From contig CADAIL010000005.1 of the NCBI GenBank assembly GCA_902788035.1, positions 46,276-110,275 on the forward strand: a stretch of 64,000 nt of DNA, in the 5' to 3' direction. How positions within the stretch are numbered: the first letter of the stretch is position 1; each line of letters begins with the position of its first letter. This document shows positions 8,087 to 17,321 of the stretch, one piece after another. This DNA comes from an uncultured Lachnospiraceae bacterium (lineage in GTDB: Bacteria; Bacillota; Clostridia; Lachnospirales; Lachnospiraceae). The notes under the pieces are model-generated. The model made no database searches and was not told where the DNA came from. It was given only the letters and a program-made list of their open reading frames with translations. The translations under genes and the position numbers were made by a program.

Positions 8087-10409
8087 GTCTTCTCCTTATG
8101 CCGATAATCAGGCAGAGCAGGAAAACGAGAGCGGACGCTCCGGATACGATAATTCCCTGCATGATGCCGGGGCAGCTGTATTTAAGCTCAAAGTCATGAT
8201 CCCCGTGCGGAACGTTAATAGCGATAAAGCCGTCATTTGCAAGCATCATCTCTGCCTGTTCGCCGTCGACCCAGGCTGACCAGCCGTACTCGAACGGAGC
8301 GGCAATAAACACGACCGAGTCCTTCTCACATGAGACAGAACCCTTAAAGTAATTGTCGTTCACACTGTCGATGAGGCTCACCTCCGCATCGGTGTTTCTT
8401 TTTTCATATGAGACATCGACACAGACTGTATTTCCATCCGCCGCGACACTGTAGACTGACTTCAGTTCGTCCGCATCGTAGACGGAACAGATATTTTCGA
8501 CATCGTCGGCAGTGAGGATTTTTATGTCTCCGAACTCCTTCAGCACTTCCATACCGGGGAACTTTGAGGCATCCTTGTCAGACAGGACATACTTAAGTCC
8601 CAGGAGGTCGGCCTGTGCTTCATTGGCAGTATCATGAATATACATGTAATGGTTGCGGTCGGGGTAAATGATATCCGGCCAGTAGCGGGCGGCATAGTTC
8701 TGAACATTGGCGTTCATAGTCGAATTGTAGACGCTGATCGAGTGATAGTCCTGGACCATCGAGTCCATGCACAGTGTCGCTGCCGTCTCCTTCTCAAGTC
8801 GGTAGTACTCGGGGTCTTTTCTCTTTAAATAGTCAAGAGCAGCCAGTACGTCCGGATCGTACATGACCTGATAATAAGTCCCGCCCTTCCACACAGAGTC
8901 CCTGTCAAGGAAATCTGTATAGCAGTCCAGCGTCTCATTGAATACGAGCAGCAGACAGAGGACTGCCGGCACAATATACCGGGCTGCCTTTATGGAGCGA
9001 AGCAGCATGATCAGGAGCAGGACAAGGACCATGGCAAGGCTTGTGAACATGTGGATCCTTGACACCATCTTTATATTTGGGATCTCCGGATGCTGCTGGT
9101 AGACCCGGTAGAAGCGGATGCATACTGCGGCTCCGATGATAAGACCGATGATGCTCACTCTTTTCGCCCGCATGATCTCGTTCAGTGTGACTGCCACGAC
9201 AATTGCGAAGTACGGGAACGCAAGGAAGAGATACCGCGCGAAAGGTGCCGTAAATCCGTTGAAGACCGTAGCAATGCCCGGATGCGTGACGGACACAAAG
9301 CAGATCGGGATGAGCAGATACTGCACAATATCCCGCTTTACGCGAAATCCCCTTGTACCGACGGGACTCTCCGGGTCGCTCTTCATCCTTGCCCCGGAAA
9401 TGAACGGAATCAGGAATATGTACTGGGCAGCCAGGAGGACCGCCAAAGTGGAGAACCACAGACACGGATCCTCATAATAGTTAAGATACCCGCTGTAATT
9501 CGAGATTCCCCGGCTCGTGGTCGAAAAAATTCTTCCCATGAGCACCCAGTTATAAATATCCGGATAATTGGTATCAAAAAGGCGGTCGAACAGAGTTTTT
9601 TCAGCCTGCATGCGTGACGACACGTGCATAAGAGCCTCTATGAAAGGCGTCAGCGCTATGCCGCCGAGACCAACTCCGAGCAGCATAGTGACAGCCAGAC
9701 GGAACACACCTTTTACATAGTCGAAGAAAGACCGAAGAGGCAGAATGAAAATTCTGACCACCACATAACAGCCGCAGAAGATAAAAATCATGTAGGCTAT
9801 ATAGCAGCTGCTCAGCATGATCACAAATGACTGCAGGGTGAGCAGTATCCACTTCTTCGGAAACCGGATACAGCGCTCTATGAGCAGGAGTTCCACCATA
9901 AGAAGCGTCGGGATGATCGCGAACTGATAGTGCTGTCCCCATACGATAATAAAGCCGTTAAAAGCATACATGTAGGCTGCCATTGCCTTGGGAAGCTCCC
10001 TGAGGCGAAAGGCGGACAGAAAGAGATAGCAGGCTATTCCGGCCAGCAGAATTTCCCCGATATACACGTAGACCAGAAAATAGGTCATCTGTTCCGTCCC
10101 GAAAAAATAGCCGAGCGCATAGATAACCACCAGAGCAGGGTTGGTCATGTTGAGAAGGAACATATTTATACCGAAACCCTCGCTGGAATTCCAGAGCGCG
10201 AACGTGCCGTTCCTCAGCATGTTGACTATTGACGAGTACTGAGGCACATACTGCTGGATCGTATCCGAACCCACGTCAAAAAATGCCATGACCCGGCCGC
10301 CGAAAACATACTCGTTAAACACAACGAGACACGTTGCGATCACCGCACAAGTCAGGACCAGAATCGTCCACATATTCACCTGCAGAAACTTCTCTTTGCG
10401 CTGTTCCAT
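8067..10409 (-). CDS. YfhO family multi-spanning membrane protein (GT-C-like)
   Basis: A 780-residue integral membrane protein of the YfhO family. About twelve hydrophobic segments fill residues 15-480, the first loop carries the family motif FFDVGSDTIQQYVPQY, and a soluble outside region follows before a last TM near residue 750. YfhO of Bacillus is known as the GT-C enzyme that moves a sugar from a polyprenyl phosphate carrier to lipoteichoic acid outside the cell. By analogy this protein would decorate the exported polymer. It has GAGGT upstream of the ATG at 10409 and lies 80 bp after rfbD. A second family member is at 32633. Confidence 0.88.
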   Translation of the reverse strand: MEQRKEKFLQVNMWTILVLTCAVIATCLVVFNEYVFGGRVMAFFDVGSDTIQQYVPQYSSIVNMLRNGTFALWNSSEGFGINMFLLNMTNPALVVIYALGYFFGTEQMTYFLVYVYIGEILLAGIACYLFLSAFRLRELPKAMAAYMYAFNGFIIVWGQHYQFAIIPTLLMVELLLIERCIRFPKKWILLTLQSFVIMLSSCYIAYMIFIFCGCYVVVRIFILPLRSFFDYVKGVFRLAVTMLLGVGLGGIALTPFIEALMHVSSRMQAEKTLFDRLFDTNYPDIYNWVLMGRIFSTTSRGISNYSGYLNYYEDPCLWFSTLAVLLAAQYIFLIPFISGARMKSDPESPVGTRGFRVKRDIVQYLLIPICFVSVTHPGIATVFNGFTAPFARYLFLAFPYFAIVVAVTLNEIMRAKRVSIIGLIIGAAVCIRFYRVYQQHPEIPNIKMVSRIHMFTSLAMVLVLLLIMLLRSIKAARYIVPAVLCLLLVFNETLDCYTDFLDRDSVWKGGTYYQVMYDPDVLAALDYLKRKDPEYYRLEKETAATLCMDSMVQDYHSISVYNSTMNANVQNYAARYWPDIIYPDRNHYMYIHDTANEAQADLLGLKYVLSDKDASKFPGMEVLKEFGDIKILTADDVENICSVYDADELKSVYSVAADGNTVCVDVSYEKRNTDAEVSLIDSVNDNYFKGSVSCEKDSVVFIAAPFEYGWSAWVDGEQAEMMLANDGFIAINVPHGDHDFELKYSCPGIMQGIIVSGASALVFLLCLIIGIRRRHADHTV

Positions 10410-10489
10410 GTATTACCTCTTTTGTCCTCCCCGGTCCTGCTCTTTCGTACTTTGCGGATCAAGTCCCGCGGGAGGACAGCTCATATGTT

Positions 10490-11401
10490 TTATTCCATTC
10501 CCTTGAGAATCCTGACGTAGCGGGACAGGGCATCTCTCCAGTCCGGCAGAGGCTCAAATCCCATCTCGCGGATCTTTGACCGGTCAAGACGGCTGTTATA
10601 GGGTCTCTTTGCCGCTGCGCCGTACTCCACGGAAGTGACGGGGTTGACTGTCACGTGAGTGATGCCGGCTGTCTCAAAGATTGCCAGTGTAAAGTCATAC
10701 CAGGAGATGTAGTCGCCTTCATTTGTCACATGATAAATACCGTACTTATCCGTCTGGATCATATCCACGACGAGGCGGGCAAGATCATAGGTGTATGTCG
10801 GTGTGCCGATCTGATCGTTAATGACTCTGAGTGTGTCATGCGTTTTGGCCAGATTCAGCATGGTCTTAATAAAGTTCTTTCCGTTCGTTCCGAAGACCCA
10901 TGCGATCCGCAGAATGAAGAATTTCTTCACATGCTCACGGACAGCGACCTCGCCCTCCGCCTTTGTCTGGCCGTAGACATCGAGCGGCTCATACTCGTCA
11001 TCGGGCTGCCAGGGTCTCGTTCCGTTGCCGTTAAATACATAGTCCGTGGAGAAATACATCATAGGGATGTCCAGCTCTTCACAGACCTTAGCTATATTCT
11101 CCGTCCCGTAGGCATTGACCCTGCGGCAGGCTTCCGGCATCTCCTCCGCCTTATCGACTGCCGTCCATGCCGCGCAGTGGATCACGGCATCACATCCTGA
11201 CGCCAGGATCGTACTCCGCACATTCTCCGGATTCGTGATATCCATCGGAAGGTACGGCATACCGCACACCGGCGTTCCGTCCTGCATCCCGCTGTAGTTC
11301 TCCGCAAGATCGCTTCCCACGCCTTCCATGCCGCGTTTTGCCAGCTCATTCATCACATCGTGGCCCAGCTGACCGGCCACACCCGTCACAAAATATTTCA
11401 T
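10490..11401 (-). CDS. rfbD: dTDP-4-dehydrorhamnose reductase
   Basis: A 303-residue extended short-chain dehydrogenase, last step of dTDP-L-rhamnose synthesis: NADPH-dependent reduction of dTDP-4-keto-L-rhamnose. Visible are the nucleotide-binding GVAGQLGHDV (7-16), YFSTDYVFNG, the catalytic YGQTKAEGE (YxxxK), and the C-terminal AKRPYNSRLD typical of RmlD. Length is as expected. With rfbB (26168) and rfbC (24670) it covers three of the four pathway steps; rfbA is not in the window. It sits between a long GT2 and the YfhO gene rather than beside rfbBC. Confidence 0.95.
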   Translation of the reverse strand: MKYFVTGVAGQLGHDVMNELAKRGMEGVGSDLAENYSGMQDGTPVCGMPYLPMDITNPENVRSTILASGCDAVIHCAAWTAVDKAEEMPEACRRVNAYGTENIAKVCEELDIPMMYFSTDYVFNGNGTRPWQPDDEYEPLDVYGQTKAEGEVAVREHVKKFFILRIAWVFGTNGKNFIKTMLNLAKTHDTLRVINDQIGTPTYTYDLARLVVDMIQTDKYGIYHVTNEGDYISWYDFTLAIFETAGITHVTVNPVTSVEYGAAAKRPYNSRLDRSKIREMGFEPLPDWRDALSRYVRILKGME

Positions 11402-11420
11402 ACGTCACCTCTCATATAAT

Positions 11421-13847
11421 TCAATTGCGCTTAAGAGAAAAGTCCTGCGTAACCATCGACAGATTCGGGTTGTAGTAGGGATCGCCGTCCCTGAGGATCT
11501 CCGGCCATCTCTTCTGGAAGATCGCCATCTCGTTCTGGAAACGGGCGACCTTCTCGGGATTCCCCTGATCGAGGCCTCTCGACTTTGATTCGTAGTGATA
11601 GAGCTCAGCGAACGGATCATAGACGATGAGATAGCCCGCGCGCCTTATCTTCATACAGAAATCGATGTCATTGAACGCGACCGCGAGCTCCTCAGTGAGT
11701 CCGCCGACCTCATCGTAGACGTTCTTCTTCACCATAAGGCATGCAGCAGTGACCGCCGAGAGATCCTGCTGGCAGATGATCCTGTGCTGGTAGCCTGTCT
11801 CTCCGCGATTCTGGTTTACGAACGCGTGACCGGCAATTCCGCCCCATCCGACAATAACACCGGCGTGCTGGATCGTATTGTCCTCATAATAGAGTCTTGC
11901 GCCGACAGCTCCGACATCATCTCTGCGGCAGAAACTGAGCATCTCGCCGATGACATCGTCGCTGATGAACTCAGTGTCATTATTGAGCAGGAAGAGGTAC
12001 TCGCCTTTGGCCTCTTTGGCTCCGAAATTGTTGATCGCGGAGAAATTGAATCCGCCTTCATAGTAGACGACTTTCACGCGGTCATCTCTGGCAGCGAGGT
12101 CCCTGTAATAGAGGAATGTCTCCTCCTCGGTCGAATTATTCTCGATGATGATGATCTCAAGGTTCGGGTAGCGCACACCTCTGTCGATACTCTTTAAGCA
12201 CTTGTCAAGGTCATCAATGTGATCCTTGTTCGGAATAAGGATAGATACACAGGGTGTTCCTTCCCAGTGGTAGACCGTTCTGTAAATACCCGGGTACTCT
12301 CCCATCTCCACAGTGGCCGGGAGACCGAGACGCTTGTAATGCGCTTCAATTGCCCGCCTTCCCGCTTCGAAGGCATATGTCTTGCTCTCCGGGTTGGCTG
12401 CCGTTGACCCCTCAAAAAATCTCCAGTGGTAGAGGATCTTCGGGATATGAATTATGTTCTCCGTCGCCTCAGTGCATCTAAGAACAAAATCATAATCCTG
12501 AGCACCGTCATAGGCCGGATCCAGCATACCCACCTTATCAATCAAACTCTTTTTGACGACGAGCAGATGGCAGATGTAGTTGACCGACCTCAGGAAATCC
12601 GGATCGAAATCCGGCTTCATATTCGGCTGCATATACTTCTCGCCGATGCCGATCTTATCCTCATCGCTGTAGAGGAGCTCGGCCGCCGGATTCTCGCGGA
12701 TGGCAGCGGCATTCTCATATAGCGCGTTGGGAGCAAGCAGATCATCGTGGTCGGCAAATGCGATATAGTCGCCGTTCGCGGCGAGAAGCGCCGCGTTGGT
12801 ATTCTCAGCTATGCGAAGCTGCTTATTGTTCCGGATCACGCGTATCCTTGTATCGGAAGACTCAAGCCTGTCCAGCACATCCGTAAGCGGTGTGTCCTCA
12901 CCGCTGCCGTCCGAAAGGATGAGCTCCCAGTTCGAGTAGCTCTGCGCTTTGACCGAATCGACCAGCTGCACAAGGAAATCTTCCGGAGTCTTATAGAGCG
13001 GAACAACGATGGAGAAGAGCGGTGCCGGATCGAACACATCCTTTCTCTGTTTTGCGAGGACGCGCTCACTTGGCAGATGTTTTTTTATCCAGTCCGCATA
13101 GATCACCGGCTTCATGGCAGGGTTAAAGAGCTTATCGTAGGTCTTCTCCGCAAGAGGCCTGAGGCCATGGTACTTAAAATACTCAATGCCTTTTCTTCCC
13201 AGCCGCACATACTTATCGGCTTTAGCGGAGACCGGGTCCGTACGGTAGGAAAGCATGAGCTTTGCCTCCCCGGAGCGAAGAGCTACATATATCTTCTTTT
13301 TCGGGATCGGGCGAAGTTCAATATGGAATCCGCACACGGGGTCAATCTCATACTCGTCGAAGAGGTCCGCGACATCGAGTCTCTTATAGCGCTCGATATT
13401 GCATTTGATTCTCTTTTTCTGAGCGTCCAGAACAGCCATCTCGACTGGTTCCGTGGAGACCGCCCAGCCCTGAAGGCGAAGATAACCGTCCTTCGTGTTG
13501 ACCGTAAAGTCATCGACAAACAGCTTGATACCGTTCATCTTCAAAGCAAGATCCCCGGCGGAAATCTCAAAGCAGAGTCTCCTTCCCTGATCCCTCACGG
13601 CATAGACCTTGAGTTTCCTGTAAGAATCAATATCCTCCGGGATCCGGAAATTAACGACACACTCGCTGCCGCCGTATCTCTCATCCACATTCTGAGTGAG
13701 TTTTTTCACTTCGAGCGGGAACGGACTGCCATCAAGAAAAGCTTCAAGATCTGTCCCCGGAGCCAGATGGCCCCGAAGGACATAGAGGTCTTTTTCTGTA
13801 AGTGAAAATCTGTCGTTCTTAATTAAAAAACCGTCATTTCTTATCAT
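11421..13847 (-). CDS. Long double-domain GT2 glycosyltransferase with N-terminal accessory domain
   Basis: An 808-residue paralogue of the genes at 6290 and 13834. Residues 1-115 form one beta-rich region; about 120-235 is a second (GYLRLQGWAV, then RLDVADLFDEYEIDPVCGFHIEL) also present in the 13834 protein. The first GT2 domain (about 285-490) has SIVVPLYKTP and FADHDDLLAP, the second (about 530-760) has SILIPNKDH, LLNNDTEF and VAFNDIDFCMKI. The end GDPYYNPNLS is the shared signature. It overlaps the upstream gene by 14 bp (13834-13847). The accessory domain may bind the glycan acceptor; that is inference. A polymerising or two-linkage transferase of the rhamnan backbone is the likely role. 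Confidence 0.9.
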   Translation of the reverse strand: MIRNDGFLIKNDRFSLTEKDLYVLRGHLAPGTDLEAFLDGSPFPLEVKKLTQNVDERYGGSECVVNFRIPEDIDSYRKLKVYAVRDQGRRLCFEISAGDLALKMNGIKLFVDDFTVNTKDGYLRLQGWAVSTEPVEMAVLDAQKKRIKCNIERYKRLDVADLFDEYEIDPVCGFHIELRPIPKKKIYVALRSGEAKLMLSYRTDPVSAKADKYVRLGRKGIEYFKYHGLRPLAEKTYDKLFNPAMKPVIYADWIKKHLPSERVLAKQRKDVFDPAPLFSIVVPLYKTPEDFLVQLVDSVKAQSYSNWELILSDGSGEDTPLTDVLDRLESSDTRIRVIRNNKQLRIAENTNAALLAANGDYIAFADHDDLLAPNALYENAAAIRENPAAELLYSDEDKIGIGEKYMQPNMKPDFDPDFLRSVNYICHLLVVKKSLIDKVGMLDPAYDGAQDYDFVLRCTEATENIIHIPKILYHWRFFEGSTAANPESKTYAFEAGRRAIEAHYKRLGLPATVEMGEYPGIYRTVYHWEGTPCVSILIPNKDHIDDLDKCLKSIDRGVRYPNLEIIIIENNSTEEETFLYYRDLAARDDRVKVVYYEGGFNFSAINNFGAKEAKGEYLFLLNNDTEFISDDVIGEMLSFCRRDDVGAVGARLYYEDNTIQHAGVIVGWGGIAGHAFVNQNRGETGYQHRIICQQDLSAVTAACLMVKKNVYDEVGGLTEELAVAFNDIDFCMKIRRAGYLIVYDPFAELYHYESKSRGLDQGNPEKVARFQNEMAIFQKRWPEILRDGDPYYNPNLSMVTQDFSLKRN

Positions 13848-16197
13848 CCTGGATCACCTCATTCCTCGCTTTCTGCAGGACGGAATAGTTCGGAGGCATC
13901 GTTCCCTTAAGCACATAATCGGAAGTATCATAGTCAAGATTCGGGTTGAAGTAAGGATCTCCGTTCTCAAAAATATCCTTCCATCTGTCGCGAAGCCTTC
14001 TGGCTTCCCGCATCTGACGCTCGTGTTTCTCCGGATTCTTCTTTATATCATCGGAACCGCGGGAGAGCGATTCATAGTGGTATAGTTCCGCCCACGCGTC
14101 ATATACGACCAGATATCCGGCCGCCCTCACTTTGAGGCAGAGATCCACATCGTTGTAAGCAACGACGAACTCCTCGTCGAAACCGCCGACCTCCTCGAAC
14201 ACGTGCCTCGGCATCATCATGCAGGCCGCCGTGACGGCACTGACATCCTGGCTCTTTACAATGCGGCCGAAATATCCGCCCGAATCACGTTTTTCCATGT
14301 GGCAGATGTGACCGGCAATACCGCCGATGCCGACGACAATGCCGCAGTGCTGCAGCTTGTCATTCGGGTAGTACATTCTGGCGCCGACTGCTCCGACGTC
14401 TCCTCTCTGGCAGTATCCGAGCATTTCCTCGATCCAGCGGTCGGTAATGACCTCGACATCGTTGTTCAGAAAGAGCAGGTATTCGCCCCGGGCATGCTTC
14501 ACAGCGAAATTGTTGATCGCGGAATAATTGAAGATATCTTTCCAGTAAATGACCTTTACGTTGTCGTGCTCTGCCTGTATCTTCTCGTAATATGCAAATG
14601 TCTCCGGCTCCGTCGAATTATTCTCGGCGATAATAATTTCAAAATTCCTGTAAGTCGATTTTTCAAATATCGAAACAAGCGCGCGGTCCAGCACATCCCT
14701 GAAATCTTTATTGGGGATAATGATCGAGACCAGCGGCTCTCCCTGTATCTCATACCTGGTTCGGTAGGATCCGATATCCTCTGCCAGCTCGCAGGTCGCA
14801 TGGATACCGCAGCGGTCGTAGTGTGCCTGGATTGCCTTCCTGCCGTTATCGTAGGCGTACATCTTGCTCTCCGGATTTCCGGCGGTCGATGTCTGGTGAG
14901 CTCTCCAGTGATAGAGGAACTTCGGGATGTGATGTACTTTTCTCGATTTCTCGACGCAGCGAAGGATAAAGTCATAGTCCTGAGCTCCGTCGAATTCGCT
15001 TCTCTCGTAGACCTGTTCTTCTCCGCCGATCTCATCGACGATAGATTTTCTCACACAGAAAATGTGAGTTATATAGTTATTAGAGCGGAGAAGATCCGGG
15101 CTGAAATCCGGCTTGAAGTTCGGGCTGTAATAAACGCCCGACGTATACATGATCTTATCCTCATCCGTGTAGAGAGAATCAATCTCCGGGTCCTCATTAA
15201 GAGCTTTCACGATCTCATAGCAGGCATTTTTCTCGACTGTGTCGTCGTGATCGCACAACATGATGAAATCGCCGGTTGCCATCTTAATGGCCTCGTTGGT
15301 GTTGCCGGAAATACCCGCGTTCACGGCAAGTCTCTGATACACGACGCGACTGTCGGACAGATACTTCTCACGGACATGTTCCTCGACCTCGTCTTTGGTA
15401 CTGCCGTCCGCGAGGCAAACCTCAATGTTTCTGTATGACTGGCCGAGCAGGCCGTCCATGAGTTCATCGAGGAACTTCTCCGGCGTGTTGTAGAGAGGAA
15501 TGACGATGGAGATTTTCGGCTCATAAGCGAACTTGACCTCCGCCTCGCGGGCAAGCTCCTTCTCCGTCACCATCTGATCATGGATCCAGTCATCGTAGCC
15601 GGCGCTGTCGATCGCGTATGTCGGGATAGCATGTCTCTTTATATAAGCTGCCCGCTTTTTCTCGTCCAGTATGATCTTGAGCTCCCTCACTACGTATCCG
15701 AGCTCGTTTTCAAGCTCGAATGTGATGACCGGATGCTTGATCTGGGCAAGAGGAAGCCTGACAGAAAAGCCCGTGAGGAATTCCCCGTTTATGCCGAGAA
15801 GTTCATTGACGTCCGATCTCGGATATCGCTGTACATCAAATGTAAGGAGCCGGCTCCTGTCGCGTATCACGATTTCAGGAATGAGTCCGCCGTGCTCATA
15901 GCTCCAGCCCCGGATCACCAGATGGTCGCCCTTATAATACCTGTTATCGATATTGTAGAGGATACCGGCCTCAGCCTGGGAGAGTCTTGGACGCAGTCTC
16001 TCGAACGGGTCGTCACGTCCGGCTTTCACGGAGAGCTTCCGGTAGGCCATCATAGCCTTATTGCCGGACAGAAGGGCTGCGTAGCTGCCCCTCCGGATTC
16101 CCTCATCCCTGGCCTTGAAATAGCGCTCCTGAAGGGTAATCATCTCTTCTTTCAGCTTCTCATATTCCTCTTTATAATTGATCGTATCTGTGCTCAT
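13834..16197 (-). CDS. Long double-domain GT2 glycosyltransferase
   Basis: About 787 residues from the ATG at 16197, chosen because AAGGGTGA stands six bases upstream and because an earlier in-frame ATG (16290) would run into the preceding kinase gene. A short helical start (residues 5-30) is followed by a domain with LVIRGWSYEHGG and RSDVNELLGINGEFLTGF, like that of the 11421 protein. The two GT2 domains show SIVIPLYNTP and CDHDDTVEKN, then SIIIPNKDF, FLNNDVEV and VAYNDVDLCLKV. The end has GDPYFNPNLD. It follows the kinase gene after 5 bp and overlaps the next GT2. Probably a backbone glycosyltransferase acting on the lipid-linked polymer in the cytoplasm. Confidence 0.9.
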   Translation of the reverse strand: MSTDTINYKEEYEKLKEEMITLQERYFKARDEGIRRGSYAALLSGNKAMMAYRKLSVKAGRDDPFERLRPRLSQAEAGILYNIDNRYYKGDHLVIRGWSYEHGGLIPEIVIRDRSRLLTFDVQRYPRSDVNELLGINGEFLTGFSVRLPLAQIKHPVITFELENELGYVVRELKIILDEKKRAAYIKRHAIPTYAIDSAGYDDWIHDQMVTEKELAREAEVKFAYEPKISIVIPLYNTPEKFLDELMDGLLGQSYRNIEVCLADGSTKDEVEEHVREKYLSDSRVVYQRLAVNAGISGNTNEAIKMATGDFIMLCDHDDTVEKNACYEIVKALNEDPEIDSLYTDEDKIMYTSGVYYSPNFKPDFSPDLLRSNNYITHIFCVRKSIVDEIGGEEQVYERSEFDGAQDYDFILRCVEKSRKVHHIPKFLYHWRAHQTSTAGNPESKMYAYDNGRKAIQAHYDRCGIHATCELAEDIGSYRTRYEIQGEPLVSIIIPNKDFRDVLDRALVSIFEKSTYRNFEIIIAENNSTEPETFAYYEKIQAEHDNVKVIYWKDIFNYSAINNFAVKHARGEYLLFLNNDVEVITDRWIEEMLGYCQRGDVGAVGARMYYPNDKLQHCGIVVGIGGIAGHICHMEKRDSGGYFGRIVKSQDVSAVTAACMMMPRHVFEEVGGFDEEFVVAYNDVDLCLKVRAAGYLVVYDAWAELYHYESLSRGSDDIKKNPEKHERQMREARRLRDRWKDIFENGDPYFNPNLDYDTSDYVLKGTMPPNYSVLQKARNEVIQDDKK

Positions 16198-16202
16198 CAA
16201 AC

Positions 16203-17321
16203 TCACCCTTTCTTTCGCCCTATGCCCTTGACTGTCTGGAGGGCTTTGAATGATTTGGATCCGGTCACATCCTCGTACATATGCTTCCACGTATCGCGGT
16301 CCGTCTCCATAGCTCTGTAAGAGTATTCCATCTGAGCCTTTTCCGCGGCGTAAATGTCTCTGTTCCGGACCATTTCAATTCTCACTTCATCATAGCGATG
16401 GAACCACTGGTCATCCAGATGCGCGTATTTCATTTTTGCTTCAGAAAGCTCCGCCTCGAGTCTTCCGATCCTGCCCGTCAAGACAGCGACCGCCCTGTCA
16501 CACTCGCGCCACATATCGTAGGCGGTACCGCCGGCGTTTCCGGAGGGCATCACTGTTTTTCGAAGGTCTTTAAGCTCTGTGTGGGCTTTGAGAGACGAAT
16601 GCTTGGCTACCGCGAAGCTTGTTCCGTCCGGCTCAGTGATCACGTACTCAAAGAAATGTTCGTAGCTCCTCTGCATGACATGCATATCCGTCTTGATCCC
16701 AAGTAGTTTAAGTGCATTCCTGAGGGGCAGGAGCTCCTCAAGTCCGGTGATATGGTAGTAAGCGTCCCTGAGGCAGTGATAGAGGACTAGATTCTTAGGC
16801 ATGACAAAGGTCATCACCCACTCATAATCGATGAAATAGACATCATCTCCCTCAAAGATAATATTGCCGGCTATGCCGTCAAAATTCGACACCTTGAAAC
16901 CGGGAAGACCGATGTAGGGTTCTGCCTCGCCGAAGACCTTTTCGAACTCATCTGAAGTGACAAATACCGTATCGTTGTCAGGACATGCCGTGAGGATAGA
17001 TTTCTGTTTTATAAAGAGATCTTTCACGCGGTCCGCGTCGCCTCGCTGCACCGCTTCCCTCAGCATTTGCTCGAGTGATTTACCGGTAAGGTATGCAAAT
17101 GTAAGCTTTTCCCCGTCATATTCCACAGGGCAGGCCTTTGCCGGAGCGTAAGCCTTCTCAAGTATCCCGGCGTAGGAAGCTACGCGTGAGAGATGCTCAC
17201 GGCCTTCCTCGTAGCAGGCCTCCTTAAAGACGCGCTTTCCCTCATCCGTCCGGGCTATCGTTGTTATGATCGAAAATCTTCTGCTCCGCTCGTCGGAGCA
17301 CTTAATGAACAGCTTTCTCAT
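16203..17321 (-). CDS. APH-fold small-molecule kinase with C-terminal coiled coil (WbdD kinase-like)
   Basis: A 372-residue protein. The catalytic loop NFDGIAGN (146-153) has the D-x4-N pattern of the aminoglycoside-phosphotransferase/choline kinase fold, with D148 as likely base and N153, and FIDYEW (163-168) supplies the metal-binding D165. K33 in VFKEAC is a candidate ATP-contacting lysine. From about 272 to 352 the sequence is a strongly charged heptad-like helix, then a basic end (KGIGRKKG). It begins directly after the methyltransferase stop (17322) with no gap. Known WbdD carries methyltransferase, kinase and coiled coil in one chain of about 700 residues and caps O9a chains with methyl phosphate; here the same three parts are in two abutting genes totalling 680. 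The WbdD-like role is inference. Confidence 0.75.
   Translation of the reverse strand: MRKLFIKCSDERSRRFSIITTIARTDEGKRVFKEACYEEGREHLSRVASYAGILEKAYAPAKACPVEYDGEKLTFAYLTGKSLEQMLREAVQRGDADRVKDLFIKQKSILTACPDNDTVFVTSDEFEKVFGEAEPYIGLPGFKVSNFDGIAGNIIFEGDDVYFIDYEWVMTFVMPKNLVLYHCLRDAYYHITGLEELLPLRNALKLLGIKTDMHVMQRSYEHFFEYVITEPDGTSFAVAKHSSLKAHTELKDLRKTVMPSGNAGGTAYDMWRECDRAVAVLTGRIGRLEAELSEAKMKYAHLDDQWFHRYDEVRIEMVRNRDIYAAEKAQMEYSYRAMETDRDTWKHMYEDVTGSKSFKALQTVKGIGRKKG

Noticed and set aside
12747..15438. Two long plus-strand open frames (about 350 and 410 codons) opposite the long GT2 genes
   Set aside because: They lie wholly antisense to clear GT2 domains, have no ribosome-binding site or recognisable motif, and follow from the codon use of the real genes.
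13834..16290. Longer N-terminus for the 13834 gene starting at 16290
   Set aside because: It would overlap the kinase gene by nearly 90 bp and lacks a ribosome-binding site; the ATG at 16197 has a good one.
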